A stretch of 64,000 nucleotides of DNA from Geobacter sp. FeAm09 (GCF_008330225.1 NZ_CP042466.1:2660001-2724000), one strand, 5' to 3'. Numbered from the stretch's first letter, positions 52,387 to 61,498 are shown. The notes: generated from the letters alone by a model not told the origin. Numbers and translations: made by a program.

Positions 52387-52815
52387 ATGGAAGCCTTCAA
52401 GTACCATGACCATGAGCGCGTCAGTGCTTTCTTGCAGGGAGGCAAACATGCCGGCGCTGGGCACAAGTCCTCCAGCGACAGCCGCTATCGCAATATCGTC
52501 TGGCATCTGGACGACATGTTCGATCGGCTTTCGCAGCGGCAGACCACGGATATCAAAGCAGATCTGGCCCGACTTCTGGATATCATGATGGAGCATGTCG
52601 GCAACGAGAATAGCTATATGAGCGTGGTCAAGTATCCCCAGGCACCACAGCACGGCCTCCACCACCGCTTCATATGTACCAAGACTGCCGAACTGCTGCA
52701 TCGCAGCAAAAATGGGCTGTCGATAATTCCGGAAGACCTGAGCTATATCCGCCTGCTCTGGCTGGTGCATATCCAGATGTATGATCAGGCCTTTGAAGAG
52801 TTCATCGTAACATAG
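52387..52815 (+). CDS. Hemerythrin-domain protein
   Basis: A 142-aa four-helix protein with all expected di-iron ligands: His40 in WHLDDMF, His70 and Glu74 in EHVGNENSYM, His89 and His93 in QHGLHHRF, and His/Asp in WLVHIQMYD. The pattern YPQAPQHGLHHRF is typical of bacteriohemerythrin. It binds oxygen reversibly in the cytoplasm, for storage, sensing or protection of oxygen-sensitive enzymes. It begins a run with a Cys-rich small protein and tatA. Confidence 0.9.
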   Translation: MEAFKYHDHERVSAFLQGGKHAGAGHKSSSDSRYRNIVWHLDDMFDRLSQRQTTDIKADLARLLDIMMEHVGNENSYMSVVKYPQAPQHGLHHRFICTKTAELLHRSKNGLSIIPEDLSYIRLLWLVHIQMYDQAFEEFIVT

Positions 52816-52836
52816 AAGTTTGTAGGAGTTGGCGTA

Positions 52837-53031
52837 ATGGAAAACTGTGAAGTTGAGAATCGAACCAGCAGTTCCAACCAGCCAGCGATGTGCTGTTTTG
52901 TAGCGGCTCTTTATCCCGAATGCTTCTGTTATGAATTGTCGAGCAGAATTATTCCTAAGGTCATTGCTTTTTGTTGTAACGACTACAAATCATGCCCAGT
53001 GTACCAGCGAAAGATTCAAGACCAGCAATAA
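52837..53031 (+). CDS. Small Cys-rich protein, unknown
   Basis: A 64-aa protein with AGGAGTTGGCGTA before its ATG. It has seven Cys (CCFVAALYPECFCYEL and FCCNDYKSCPVYQ), suggesting metal binding or disulfides. It sits 21 bases after the hemerythrin gene and 18 before tatA, so it is likely co-expressed. No family was recognised. Confidence 0.65.
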   Translation: MENCEVENRTSSSNQPAMCCFVAALYPECFCYELSSRIIPKVIAFCCNDYKSCPVYQRKIQDQQ

Positions 53032-53049
53032 AAGGGTGGAGGTAATACT

Positions 53050-53223
53050 ATGTTTGGCTTTGGCGTCCCGGAACTCCTCATAATTAGCGTTATCATGATA
53101 ATGATATTCGGCGTTGGCAAACTACCTGAGGTCGGCAGTTCATTCGGCAAGGCGATCAATAATTTCAAAAAGGCCATCGCGGACAAAGACCAGGTCGAGA
53201 TAAACCCCAAAAATGAAGCCTAA
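53050..53223 (+). CDS. tatA: Twin-arginine translocase subunit TatA/E (copy 1)
   Basis: A 57-aa protein with GGAGGTAATACT upstream. It shows the TatA pattern: MFGFGVPELLIISVIMIMIF (transmembrane helix), FGVGKLPEVG hinge, then the amphipathic FGKAINNFKKAIAD. TatA forms the size-variable pore for folded Tat substrates. A near copy lies at 57584. tatB/C are not nearby. It was short enough to be easily missed. Confidence 0.95.
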   Translation: MFGFGVPELLIISVIMIMIFGVGKLPEVGSSFGKAINNFKKAIADKDQVEINPKNEA

Positions 53224-53262
53224 GCCTGTTTGCAGGATAGAGTCTGGACAAGGTCTGTTGTA

Positions 53263-54207
53263 ATGGATGTTTGTAATGAAGGGCTGAAAACTGAGTTGAC
53301 GGTTGTCGTGCCTGCACACGACGAGGTGCGTGGGATCTTGGTGTTTTTGGATCAGCTCCATGCCGTGTTATCGGAATGCTGTACTGATTTCGAGGTTATT
53401 GTCGTTGACGACGGTAGCCGGGATGGCACATGGCAGCTGCTCTGCGATGCCGCTACCCATTCCCTGTGGCTGCGTGGTCTGCGTTTTACGCGCAATTTCG
53501 GCAAGGAAGCGGCAATTCTGGGGGGGCTACGCCACTCCCGGGGGCAGGCTGTGATTGTTATGGATGCCGACGGCCAGCATCCACCGGAGCTTGTCCCGGT
53601 GCTTCTTGAACAATGGCGTTCGGGAAGCGCACAAATCGTCGCTGCCCAGAAAAAATCCGGTGCCATTACCCTTACGTCTCGCATCAACACCTATCTGTTC
53701 AACAAGACGATGCACCTGTTTACAGGACTTGATCTGAAAAACGCCACCGACTACCGGCTCTTGGACCGAACCGTTGTGGATACTCTTTTGGCTTTTCCGG
53801 AAAACGTCCGCTTCTTTCGGGGGATGACGGTGTGGACCGGCTTCACCACCAAGCAGGTGGAGTTCGAGGTGGCGAACCGCATAGCGGGATCCAGCCGGTG
53901 GAGTACCGGGCAATTGACCCGGCTCGCCATAACCGCCATAACCGCCTATAGCGCCAAACCTCTGGGGATCGTTTTCTGGCTGGGCATCGCCGGCATGGTC
54001 ATCGCGTTGCTACTGATCGTGCAGGCACTCTACTCCCGGCTGACGGGAATCGCCGTTTCCGGCTGGACGTCGCTCACCATTGTGATTCTCGTCTTCGGCT
54101 CGGCGAACCTCCTTGGCATCGGTGTGCTGGGAGCGTATCTGGCGCAGATCTTTGACGAGATCAAGGGGCGGCCGGAATATATCCTCAAAGACACAACATT
54201 CGTATGA
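53263..54207 (+). CDS. GtrB/DPM1-type GT2 glycosyltransferase with two C-terminal helices
   Basis: A 314-aa enzyme. The GT2 part (about 10-215) has VVVPAHDEVRGI, VVDDGSRDGTWQLL, MDADGQHPPELV and KNATDYRLLDRTV. Two helices follow (about 230-300, IVFWLGIAGMVIALLLIVQA and LTIVILVFGSANLLGIGVL), as in GtrB or ArnC, which charge undecaprenyl phosphate with a sugar. The ATG at 53263 is preferred to the upstream TTG. It couples by overlap with the next gene. Confidence 0.9.
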   Translation: MDVCNEGLKTELTVVVPAHDEVRGILVFLDQLHAVLSECCTDFEVIVVDDGSRDGTWQLLCDAATHSLWLRGLRFTRNFGKEAAILGGLRHSRGQAVIVMDADGQHPPELVPVLLEQWRSGSAQIVAAQKKSGAITLTSRINTYLFNKTMHLFTGLDLKNATDYRLLDRTVVDTLLAFPENVRFFRGMTVWTGFTTKQVEFEVANRIAGSSRWSTGQLTRLAITAITAYSAKPLGIVFWLGIAGMVIALLLIVQALYSRLTGIAVSGWTSLTIVILVFGSANLLGIGVLGAYLAQIFDEIKGRPEYILKDTTFV

Positions 54208-55019
54208 TGTCGGTACTGAATACATATGTTCACATACGGCCCCTGCTCTCGGGCATCTTCATGATGCTCGTCTGGGAAAGCGCCGCCATGGGGGGCACCA
54301 TAAAATTTGATTTCGAACAGAAGGGGGCACACTGTTTCGTTATCAATCGCGGCGATAGCGCAGCCTATTACCCGGCTATGTTCCAGCTTGACTCCTCCGG
54401 TCAATGGCTGCCGCTACAATCAAAGCCGAAGAGGGCTGAGCTCCGCCCCTCTTTGACCATGTCGGCACTACTGCTTAAATCCCCGGACACGGCAGCACAG
54501 ACTTCAATTGAACGGCTCGGGATTGTGCTGATCCGGTTTTATGACCAGGCCGGCGTTGCTTTCGGGCAAGTAGGGTTTCTCCGTCCACTTCCGGCCACCC
54601 CCTCTGCCGTGACAGCCAGCTATGCCGGCTCACGCCTCAGGATTGCCGCCCCATCCGGGGCGAGCGCAATTCGGAGCACATGGCTTCTCATCCCCCATGA
54701 AACAGGGATCGCGCCTGTTACCCACCCGGTGGATTTCACCCATCATCAGCCCCCTGCCGTCAGAATTGAGTGGCGCAACAGGGCAAAGGTCGATATGGAC
54801 ACAGGCCCAGCTGCACCAGCGGTTACCCTGGTACATGAAACCCCTCACGGCTTCAGTGTCCAGAAGATACTGACGCATGGCGGCAGGAAGAGCGAACAGC
54901 GAGCTGCATGGCTTCAGATACGGCGGCTGTTTTATGTTTTGGGAACCCTGTGCGGTATTGGCGGCGTGTTATGTGCCATCACCGCTTACCGGGCCGGGCG
55001 TGCGGGCGTGGAGTCATGA
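54204..55019 (+). CDS. Exported protein with C-terminal membrane anchor, unknown
   Basis: A 271-aa protein with a signal-like N-terminus (residues 10-30, PLLSGIFMMLVWESAAMGGT), a largely beta-strand middle, and a C-terminal helix (about 245-265, FYVLGTLCGIGGVLCAITAY). It overlaps both neighbours (ATG in GT stop; its stop in the next start), so it must be made with the glycosyltransferase and the large membrane protein. No family was recognised. Confidence 0.7.
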   Translation: MMSVLNTYVHIRPLLSGIFMMLVWESAAMGGTIKFDFEQKGAHCFVINRGDSAAYYPAMFQLDSSGQWLPLQSKPKRAELRPSLTMSALLLKSPDTAAQTSIERLGIVLIRFYDQAGVAFGQVGFLRPLPATPSAVTASYAGSRLRIAAPSGASAIRSTWLLIPHETGIAPVTHPVDFTHHQPPAVRIEWRNRAKVDMDTGPAAPAVTLVHETPHGFSVQKILTHGGRKSEQRAAWLQIRRLFYVLGTLCGIGGVLCAITAYRAGRAGVES

Positions 55020-57541
55020 TGAGGCGCCTGCCGTTGCTCGCCGATATGGCACTGATGCTCCTGTTTGCCGGCCTGACCATCTCGGTCCTGGGGGTGCGCT
55101 TTCTCAACTCCCCCAACATGCCGACCGGTGGCGACACCGCTTCGCACGTACTGTACGCATGGCACTATGCCAAGGAGTTGCTGTTTTCCGGTAACATCCT
55201 GCCCTGGATGCCCGAGGTATTCGGGGGCTTCCCCTTTCTCTCCTATTACTTTCCCCTGCCGTTTATCATCATTGCCGTCCTGGCAAAAGGGCTGGGGTTT
55301 TCCGTGGCCTTCAAATGGGGCGCGTTTGCGGCAGCGATGCTGCTTCCCGGTCTGGTACAAGTCCTCGGCCGCCGCTGGTTTTCCTTGCCCTGGCCTGCCT
55401 CCATCTTTGGCGCAGTGGGGGCATTCGCCTTCTTGCTGCACGAACAGAATTCCATCTGGGGCGGCAATCTCCTGTCTACGCTGAGCGGGGAATTCACCTA
55501 CAGCTATGGCGTGCTCTTCGCGGTACTGGCGTGTTTCGCCTGGAGCCGTGCCTCTGAAACGAGAGGAGGATGGATTGTTGCGGCATTACTGGAGGCGGCC
55601 ACGGGATACTGCCACGGCTTCCCCTTGCTCGTCGTCGGTTTTTCCACGGTAGTGTTGCTCGTCGAGAACAGCAATTTCCGGCGTACTGCCTGGTTGCTGG
55701 TACGTGGTCATCTGCTCGCATTCTGCCTGTTAGGGGGGTGGCTGTGGCCGATGCTGGAGATGCATGGCTATACTATTGCCAACGATGCCTCATGGGCACT
55801 GTCAAGCTGGGGTGACCTCTTCCCTCTGGGGCTTCGCCCCGTATTTGTGGCCGGCGGCGTGTGCCTCCCCGTCTGCCTCCTGTCCGAAAGGGTGCATGCT
55901 GCAATCACGTCCCAACAGGCCCGCGCCATGCGCTACCTCATGGCTGCTGCCGCTCTTGCCTGCCTGGGGTACCTTGCCGGGGAACAGCTCGGACTCGCCA
56001 ACATCCGTTTCTTCCCCATGGTGTGGCTGTTTGCCGCAATCGTGTGCGGCTGGCTGGTCGGGATAGTCATTTCCGTCCTGGCGGCGGGGAACGGCAGAGG
56101 CTCGCTGCTGAGCCGGACCATGCTCACGCTGGCTCTCTGTCTGGGAGTGCTGGGGTGGCTGGCGCAAACGGTACGGAAAGCTCCCGACTGGTCGTTATGG
56201 AATCATGCCGGTTTTGAATCCAAGCCGCAGTGGCATAATCTCTCCAAGATCTTCCCCGCCATGCACGGGACGTTATGGAGCCCGCGCCTCGTATTCGAAC
56301 ACGATCCGACCAATAACGACCTGGGATCAACGAGGGCACTCGAAGCGCTTCCCCTGTTTATCGGCCGGCCGGTCCTGGAAGGGCTCTACATGGAATCGGC
56401 GCTGCTCTGCCCGGCGGTATATCTGCTGCAATCCGAAGTTTCGGCACAGCCTTCCTCGCCGCTGGTCCGCTTTCCCAGCGGAAGGCTGGACCCGCCACGT
56501 GCCGCTGAGCACATGAATTTTCTCCACGCGGATACCTTGCTGCTCCGGAGCGAGCAAGCGAAGAATGCCGTTGAGGCCAGCGGACTCTTCGAAAAGACCG
56601 CTGAATCACCTCCCTTTGCCGTGTATCGCTTGCGCAATTTCACGAGCCACCTGGCACAGGTGGTCACCCAGCCGATCAGGGTAAGGCCGCAAAAAGAGTG
56701 GCTGGAAGACTCCTTTGCCTGGTTCCGCACGCACAACCGGTTCCAGTCCTATCTCCCGGTCTATGGGGCTCCCGCCGGCCTGCAAGCGGCTCCGGCAGCC
56801 ACGGTCGTGCGGACGCTGTCGCTGGAGCGCCACCGCATGCATTTTGCGACCGACAGTGTGGGCAGCCCACATCTGATCAAGGTGACCTGGCACCCGCGCT
56901 GGCGGCTGGGAAGCGCCGGAAGCCTCTATAAAGCCGGTCCCGGCTTCATGCTGGTGGTGCCCCGGGAGCATGACATCATCCTGGAGTACGGGCATACGCC
57001 GATAGGAATTGCCGGCATGGCGGCAACCACCCTGTCCGCTGCGTTCGTAATATTCTGGCAGGGCTGGGGGAAAAGGCAGCAGGCTGACGCTTCCGCACCG
57101 GTGGTGGCAGGGGGCGGTTTTCACCCAATCCGCCAGGCCATATTTTGGGGAACAGTGATCGTGGCCGGTTTCTGGTTTGCCACGCAGTCCCCAGAACAGC
57201 TTTATCGGCGTGCGCATGCAAAACTCCTCGCCAAACAGTACGATGCGGCAACTTCCCTGTTTCTGAGGTCCTTTAATGGCAGGCGCATCCCGGCCAGGAA
57301 AGAGGAAGCGCTTTTCTGGCTCGCCAAATCCTACGAGCAGGCCGACCAGAAAAACGCTGCCATGAAGCGGTACCGTCAACTTACCGGCGTCTATGACGGG
57401 CAATGGGTGCCGGAAAACCTCTATGCCTATGTCCGCCTGGGGCGGGAGGCCGGCCAGGCGGTACAGGTGGAACCTTATGCAAGACGGCTGATTGACGAAT
57501 ACCCGGATAGCAGCTGGGCGAAGAAGTTGATATGGAAGTAA
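55016..57541 (+). CDS. Large membrane protein, 6-pyruvoyl-tetrahydropterin synthase-related domain
   Basis: The ATG at 55016 overlaps the previous stop (TGATG); 841 aa. Residues 1-420 contain about ten hydrophobic helices and resemble the PTPS-related membrane domain (NSPNMPTGGDTASHVLYAWH, GNILPWMPEVFGGFPFLSYY), a GT-C-like glycosyltransferase group. The middle is soluble (about 425-690), then one helix (about 705), and a TPR-like C-terminus (about 745-841, KLLAKQYDAATSLFLRSFNG). With GtrB-type transferase it probably moves a lipid-linked sugar to an exported acceptor. The function is inferred from context. Confidence 0.75.
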   Translation: MMRRLPLLADMALMLLFAGLTISVLGVRFLNSPNMPTGGDTASHVLYAWHYAKELLFSGNILPWMPEVFGGFPFLSYYFPLPFIIIAVLAKGLGFSVAFKWGAFAAAMLLPGLVQVLGRRWFSLPWPASIFGAVGAFAFLLHEQNSIWGGNLLSTLSGEFTYSYGVLFAVLACFAWSRASETRGGWIVAALLEAATGYCHGFPLLVVGFSTVVLLVENSNFRRTAWLLVRGHLLAFCLLGGWLWPMLEMHGYTIANDASWALSSWGDLFPLGLRPVFVAGGVCLPVCLLSERVHAAITSQQARAMRYLMAAAALACLGYLAGEQLGLANIRFFPMVWLFAAIVCGWLVGIVISVLAAGNGRGSLLSRTMLTLALCLGVLGWLAQTVRKAPDWSLWNHAGFESKPQWHNLSKIFPAMHGTLWSPRLVFEHDPTNNDLGSTRALEALPLFIGRPVLEGLYMESALLCPAVYLLQSEVSAQPSSPLVRFPSGRLDPPRAAEHMNFLHADTLLLRSEQAKNAVEASGLFEKTAESPPFAVYRLRNFTSHLAQVVTQPIRVRPQKEWLEDSFAWFRTHNRFQSYLPVYGAPAGLQAAPAATVVRTLSLERHRMHFATDSVGSPHLIKVTWHPRWRLGSAGSLYKAGPGFMLVVPREHDIILEYGHTPIGIAGMAATTLSAAFVIFWQGWGKRQQADASAPVVAGGGFHPIRQAIFWGTVIVAGFWFATQSPEQLYRRAHAKLLAKQYDAATSLFLRSFNGRRIPARKEEALFWLAKSYEQADQKNAAMKRYRQLTGVYDGQWVPENLYAYVRLGREAGQAVQVEPYARRLIDEYPDSSWAKKLIWK

Positions 57542-57583
57542 TAATTTTAAAAATACATGCGAACCACGATAGGAGATGAGCCC

Positions 57584-57757
57584 ATGTTCGGTTTCGGAGT
57601 CCCTGAGTTACTTATTGTTGCTGCTATCATGATGTTGATATTCGGCGTAGGCAAGCTGCCGGAAATAGGCAGCTCTTTCGGCAAAGCCATCAGCAATTTC
57701 AGAAAAGCAGCCGCTGATAAGGAACAGGTTGAACACAAATCCGAAAAGGATGCCTGA
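57584..57757 (+). CDS. tatA: Twin-arginine translocase subunit TatA/E (copy 2)
   Basis: A 57-aa protein with GGAGATGAGCCC upstream. It is nearly the same as copy 1: MFGFGVPELLIVAAIMMLIF, then FGVGKLPEIGSSFGKAISNF. It precedes gspH and overlaps it by 8 bases, so this TatA is expressed with the type II secretion genes. Two TatA copies bracket the glycosyltransferase block. Confidence 0.95.
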   Translation: MFGFGVPELLIVAAIMMLIFGVGKLPEIGSSFGKAISNFRKAAADKEQVEHKSEKDA

Positions 57758-58286
57758 AGAAGGTGAAACGGGGCCGTCCCCACTACTTGCCAGTCGCGGT
57801 TTCACGCTGTTGGAGCTGGAGGTGGTGCTGGCGGTCATCGGCATGGTGATGACGCTGGTGATCCCGCGTCTGCCCACTACGGAGGGTGAGGATCTGAAGA
57901 TCTCGGCGCGGACCCTGGCCTCGACGCTGCGCTATCTCCAGGACCGGGCGGCCACCACCGGGATCGTCTACTACCTGCGCCTGGAGCCGGGCACGGACAC
58001 GGTCAAGGTCCTGCAGGCGGCGGGCGACGGGAGCGAAATGGAGCCGACCGACCCCTTCCTGCAACAACGCCCCACCAAGGAAGGGGTGGTGGTGGCGGAC
58101 GTGGTCATCCCGCGCCTGGGCAAACTGAACGACGGCCAGGTGCGGCTCGACATCGGCGCCGGCGGCCTGCGCGATTTCGTCACCATCCACCTGCGCTCGG
58201 CGGGCGGCGCTTTCTGGACGGTCATGGGCTTCCCCTCCAGCGGCAAGGTCAAGATCTACGAAGGCTACCAGGAAGACGCGCTATGA
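57750..58286 (+). CDS. gspH: Type II secretion minor pseudopilin GspH
   Basis: A 178-aa pseudopilin with the cleavage motif RGFTLLELEVVLAVIGMVMT (Gly before Phe+1, Glu at +5) near residue 17. A C-terminal beta domain follows. The order H-I-J-K agrees with GspH. The start at 57750 (ATG) is chosen over the TTG at 57729. gspG, the major pseudopilin, is not next to it in this window. Confidence 0.85.
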   Translation: MPEEGETGPSPLLASRGFTLLELEVVLAVIGMVMTLVIPRLPTTEGEDLKISARTLASTLRYLQDRAATTGIVYYLRLEPGTDTVKVLQAAGDGSEMEPTDPFLQQRPTKEGVVVADVVIPRLGKLNDGQVRLDIGAGGLRDFVTIHLRSAGGAFWTVMGFPSSGKVKIYEGYQEDAL

Positions 58287-58636
58287 GAGGATTTACCCTG
58301 CTGGAGGTAATGGTGGCCCTGGCCATCATGGCCAGCGTCATCCTGACGGTGCTGGGGGCGGTCAACTACCACCTGACGATCATTACCAACGAACGGGACA
58401 GCACCGCCCTGACGCTTCTGGCGCGGGCCAAGATGGCTGAACTGCTGCAACTGAAAAGCCAGGGGCAGACGCTCTCCGAGAAGAGCGAAGGGACCCTGGC
58501 CCCCACCCACCCGGAACTCTCCTGGCGGGCCGAAGTCACGGCCACCGACCTGACCATGCTCCAGAAACTGGTGGTGCGGGTATGGCGGACCGGCGACAAA
58601 CGGGAGGTGGCGCTTGAGTGCTATCTCACGCAATAA
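58283..58636 (+). CDS. gspI: Type II secretion minor pseudopilin GspI
   Basis: A 117-aa pseudopilin beginning directly with the cleavage motif MRGFTLLEVMVALAIMASVI. Its leader is only two residues long. It overlaps gspH by 4 bases and gspJ by 23. GspI nucleates the pseudopilus tip with J and K. Confidence 0.9.
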   Translation: MRGFTLLEVMVALAIMASVILTVLGAVNYHLTIITNERDSTALTLLARAKMAELLQLKSQGQTLSEKSEGTLAPTHPELSWRAEVTATDLTMLQKLVVRVWRTGDKREVALECYLTQ

Positions 58637-59249
58637 GGGCTTCACCCTCCTGGAAGTGCTGATCGCCGTGGTCCTGCTGGGCATCCTCACCGCCGCCCTC
58701 TACGGGAGCTACTTCACGGTGCTGCGGGCCCGGGAGCGCTCGGCGGAGGGCATGGAGGCGCGGCGGGAACTGGGGAACACCCTGGACCTCCTGCGGCGGG
58801 AGATCGGTTCCGCCCTCTACAAGAGCACGGACAAAAAACTCAAATTCGTCGTCGAAGACCGGGACAGCTTCGGCCGTCCCGCCTCCAACCTGGAACTGAC
58901 CACCCTGGCGCCCCCCTCCACCCTGAGCACGGCCCAGAAGGAATCGGGCACCATCGACGTCCAGTACCGCATGGTGGAACAGGAGAACCAGCGCCTGCTC
59001 CTGACCCGCAAGGAACAGGACGTCCTGCTGGACACGACCACCACGGTGCCCGCCTACCCGCAGATGGAACGGATCAGCTCCTTCCTGGTGGAATGCAGCA
59101 GCGACGGCGGCACCACCTGGGTGAAGAGCTGGGACACGACCCTGAACGGCAAACTGCCGAAACTGGTGCGCATCACGGTCCAGGTGGAGGAAGAGGGGGC
59201 GCTGGTGGCGTTTACCGTCTATACGGCCCCCCGGGTGGGTGGCACGTGA
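58614..59249 (+). CDS. gspJ: Type II secretion minor pseudopilin GspJ
   Basis: A 211-aa pseudopilin starting at a TTG with GGAGG 6 bases upstream. The cleavage motif is NKGFTLLEVLIAVVLLGILT. The C-terminal region is a larger beta domain. It forms the tip complex with GspI and GspK. Its stop overlaps the GTG start of gspK. Confidence 0.9.
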   Translation: MSAISRNKGFTLLEVLIAVVLLGILTAALYGSYFTVLRARERSAEGMEARRELGNTLDLLRREIGSALYKSTDKKLKFVVEDRDSFGRPASNLELTTLAPPSTLSTAQKESGTIDVQYRMVEQENQRLLLTRKEQDVLLDTTTTVPAYPQMERISSFLVECSSDGGTTWVKSWDTTLNGKLPKLVRITVQVEEEGALVAFTVYTAPRVGGT

Positions 59250-60157
59250 GAGGCGAAAAGGGCTTTGCCCTGGTCCTGACCCTGGTGGTCACCGCCCTGA
59301 TGGTGGCCGCCGCCGTGGAACTGATCCACCAGGTCTACGTGGACACGTCGCTCAACCGCAGCTTCCGCGACGGCCAGCAGGCCTCGATCCTGGCGGAATC
59401 GAGCGCCTATGGCGGTATGGCCCTGCTCAAGCAGCTGCTGGCGAAGCAAAAGTACACCTCGCTGTCGGACACCTGGGCTCTGCCGTTCAAAATGGATGAC
59501 GAGATCGGGCGCATCGAGATCACCACCACCGAGGAGAGCGGCAAGATCAACCTCAACGCGCTGGTCCAGTCGAACAACACGATCAACGACGATACCCTGG
59601 CGGTCCTGAAACGGCTGGGTACGCAACTGGACATCCCGGAAAGCGTATGGAACGCCCTGGCGGACTGGATCGACACCGACGACCTGCCCCGCTCGGGCGG
59701 CGCCGAGACCACCTACTACAAGAGCCTGAGCCCGTCCTACGCGGCGCGCAACGGCAGCCTGGCGACGGTGAACGAACTGTCGCTGGTCAAGGGCTTCACG
59801 GCGGACGTGGTCAACAAGCTCAAACCGTTCGTCACCGTCTACCCCGGCAAGGCCAGCACCTTAGCCGTCAATGTGAACACGGCGCCCAAAGAGGTGCTCA
59901 TGGCGCTGGACAGCAGCATCACCGCGAGCGTGGCGGAGCGGATCATGGAGGAACGGCGCCTGACGCCATTCAAGGCCATCGGCGAGCTGTCCCGGGTTGA
60001 CAGCCGGTTGGCCGCGTCCCTGGCCAAGACTGGAAAGGTCCAGGGCAAGGTATTCAAGATCACGGCCAAGGGTTTCGTCAAGGAGGCGGCCCGCACCGTC
60101 GAGGCCGTGGTCAATATGGACGGTACGACGGAGAGCCTCTCGTGGCAGGAATATTAG
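59246..60157 (+). CDS. gspK: Type II secretion minor pseudopilin GspK
   Basis: The GTG at 59246 overlaps the gspJ stop; 303 aa. The leader is short and basic (RGEKG) before FALVLTLVVTALMVAA, lacking the Glu+5 as GspK does. The middle has the SAM-like helical domain (NDDTLAVLKRLGTQLDIPES, ADWIDTDDLPRSGGAETTYY). It caps the pseudopilus. The longer upstream frame is an overlap artefact. Confidence 0.9.
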   Translation: MRGEKGFALVLTLVVTALMVAAAVELIHQVYVDTSLNRSFRDGQQASILAESSAYGGMALLKQLLAKQKYTSLSDTWALPFKMDDEIGRIEITTTEESGKINLNALVQSNNTINDDTLAVLKRLGTQLDIPESVWNALADWIDTDDLPRSGGAETTYYKSLSPSYAARNGSLATVNELSLVKGFTADVVNKLKPFVTVYPGKASTLAVNVNTAPKEVLMALDSSITASVAERIMEERRLTPFKAIGELSRVDSRLAASLAKTGKVQGKVFKITAKGFVKEAARTVEAVVNMDGTTESLSWQEY

Positions 60158-60190
60158 CCGGCCGGACAAAGCAAAGGTGAAAGATCTCGT

Positions 60191-61084
60191 ATGCAACGTG
60201 CAGTTACCATCGTGAACTATCTATTAGGTGCCGTCATCATTGTCTTTTTGGCGGCGCTAACGGCCGGCATCCTGGGCAGAGGACTCAACGGCGCGTTTAC
60301 GCCCACGGCGGCGGCCGGGGCCGCCAAACAGACCGGCCCGGCAACAGCGGCCCCTGGCCACGTAGCCCCCCTGACCGCCTATGCCCCGGTCCTGACAAAC
60401 GGCCTGTTCGGCAAGGCAACCCAGGGGCAGCTTACCCCCTTTGTCAATGCATCGAGTGCAACCCGCGCGGCTGTACCCGCCACCGCGCCGGCCGAACTGC
60501 TGCTGCTCGGCACGGCGACCGGCTCATTCCGCGAAACCTTTGCCCTGGTGCGCAACTCCGCCAAACAGGAAGAGCGGGTGTTCCGCCTGGGCGACATGGT
60601 CTTCGACGCGGGACGACTGGCGGAGGTTCGCAAGGAACGGGCCTTTATCGTGGTGGCTGGCAAGAAGGTGGAACTGTTGTCCCCCACGGCACAGCCTCCA
60701 GCGCCCCCATCAGGGACCTCTCAGGCTTCCAGCCAAGGTGGAACTGGCGTCACCAATACCGGTGGCGGCAACTTCGTGATCGACCAACGGGCGCTCAACG
60801 CCGCCCTGGACAACCCGGCCCAGGCCATGGGCGACGCCCGCCTGCTGCCGAACCAGAAGGACGGCAAGGTGGAAGGGTTCCGGGCCTCGGAGGTGAAACC
60901 GAACGGCGTCTTTGCCATGATCGGGGTAAAAAACGGCGATGTCCTCCAGCGCCTGAACGACTTCCCGATCGACTCGCCGGACAAGGCCCTGCAGTCGTTC
61001 ATCGCCCTCAAGGGGCAGAGCAAGCTCAAGCTCGATGTGATACGCGACGGCAGACCGTCAACCCTTACCTACGATATCCGCTAA
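60191..61084 (+). CDS. gspC: GspC-like type II secretion protein with PDZ domain
   Basis: A 297-aa protein. One N-terminal helix (residues about 5-27, IVNYLLGAVIIVFLAALTAG), the HR domain (about 95-160, LLLLGTATGSFRETFALVRN), a Ser/Gln/Gly linker, and a C-terminal PDZ domain (about 215-297, GVFAMIGVKNGDVLQRLNDF). GspC links the inner-membrane platform to the GspD secretin. Its place between gspK and gspD is unusual compared with the C-first order. Confidence 0.88.
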   Translation: MQRAVTIVNYLLGAVIIVFLAALTAGILGRGLNGAFTPTAAAGAAKQTGPATAAPGHVAPLTAYAPVLTNGLFGKATQGQLTPFVNASSATRAAVPATAPAELLLLGTATGSFRETFALVRNSAKQEERVFRLGDMVFDAGRLAEVRKERAFIVVAGKKVELLSPTAQPPAPPSGTSQASSQGGTGVTNTGGGNFVIDQRALNAALDNPAQAMGDARLLPNQKDGKVEGFRASEVKPNGVFAMIGVKNGDVLQRLNDFPIDSPDKALQSFIALKGQSKLKLDVIRDGRPSTLTYDIR

Positions 61085-61132
61085 CGGCCCATAAACATTT
61101 TGGGGAAAGGGAAAATCACCGTGGAGGCACAT

Positions 61133-61498
61133 TTGAAACAATACATGCAACGCACACTCTGTACCCTGCTCCTGGCAGGGCTCCTTTACACTTCGCCGGC
61201 CGGTGCTTCTGAGGGGGTGGTATTGAACTTCAACGAGGTGGATATCGCGACCATGGTGAAGTTCATGGGTGATCTGACCGGCAAGACCTTTGTTCTCGAT
61301 GACCGGGTCAAGGGGAAGTTCTCCTTCACCTCGACCGCAAAACTATCCGTTGACGAGGCCTATGAGGTGTTCGTCTCCGTGCTGCTGCTGAAGAATTATG
61401 CGGTAATCGAGATCGACGACGTCGTCAGGATCGTCCCGACGGCCGACCTTTTGATCGTGAATGAACCAATAATGGCACCAGAGAAAACCAACAAATAA
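61133..61498 (+). CDS. Stand-alone secretin N0-domain protein (GspD partial duplicate)
   Basis: A 121-aa protein. A TTG start (61133) follows GTGGAGG at the same spacing as in gspD. After a signal peptide, NFNEVDIATMVKFMGDLTGK with TFVLDDRVKGKFSF copies the N0 domain of the next gene almost residue for residue. It stops after the N0 domain (KTNK), so it has no ring or barrel domains. It may compete with or cap the GspD N0 ring that binds GspC. It is a recent partial duplication. Confidence 0.85.
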   Translation: MKQYMQRTLCTLLLAGLLYTSPAGASEGVVLNFNEVDIATMVKFMGDLTGKTFVLDDRVKGKFSFTSTAKLSVDEAYEVFVSVLLLKNYAVIEIDDVVRIVPTADLLIVNEPIMAPEKTNK

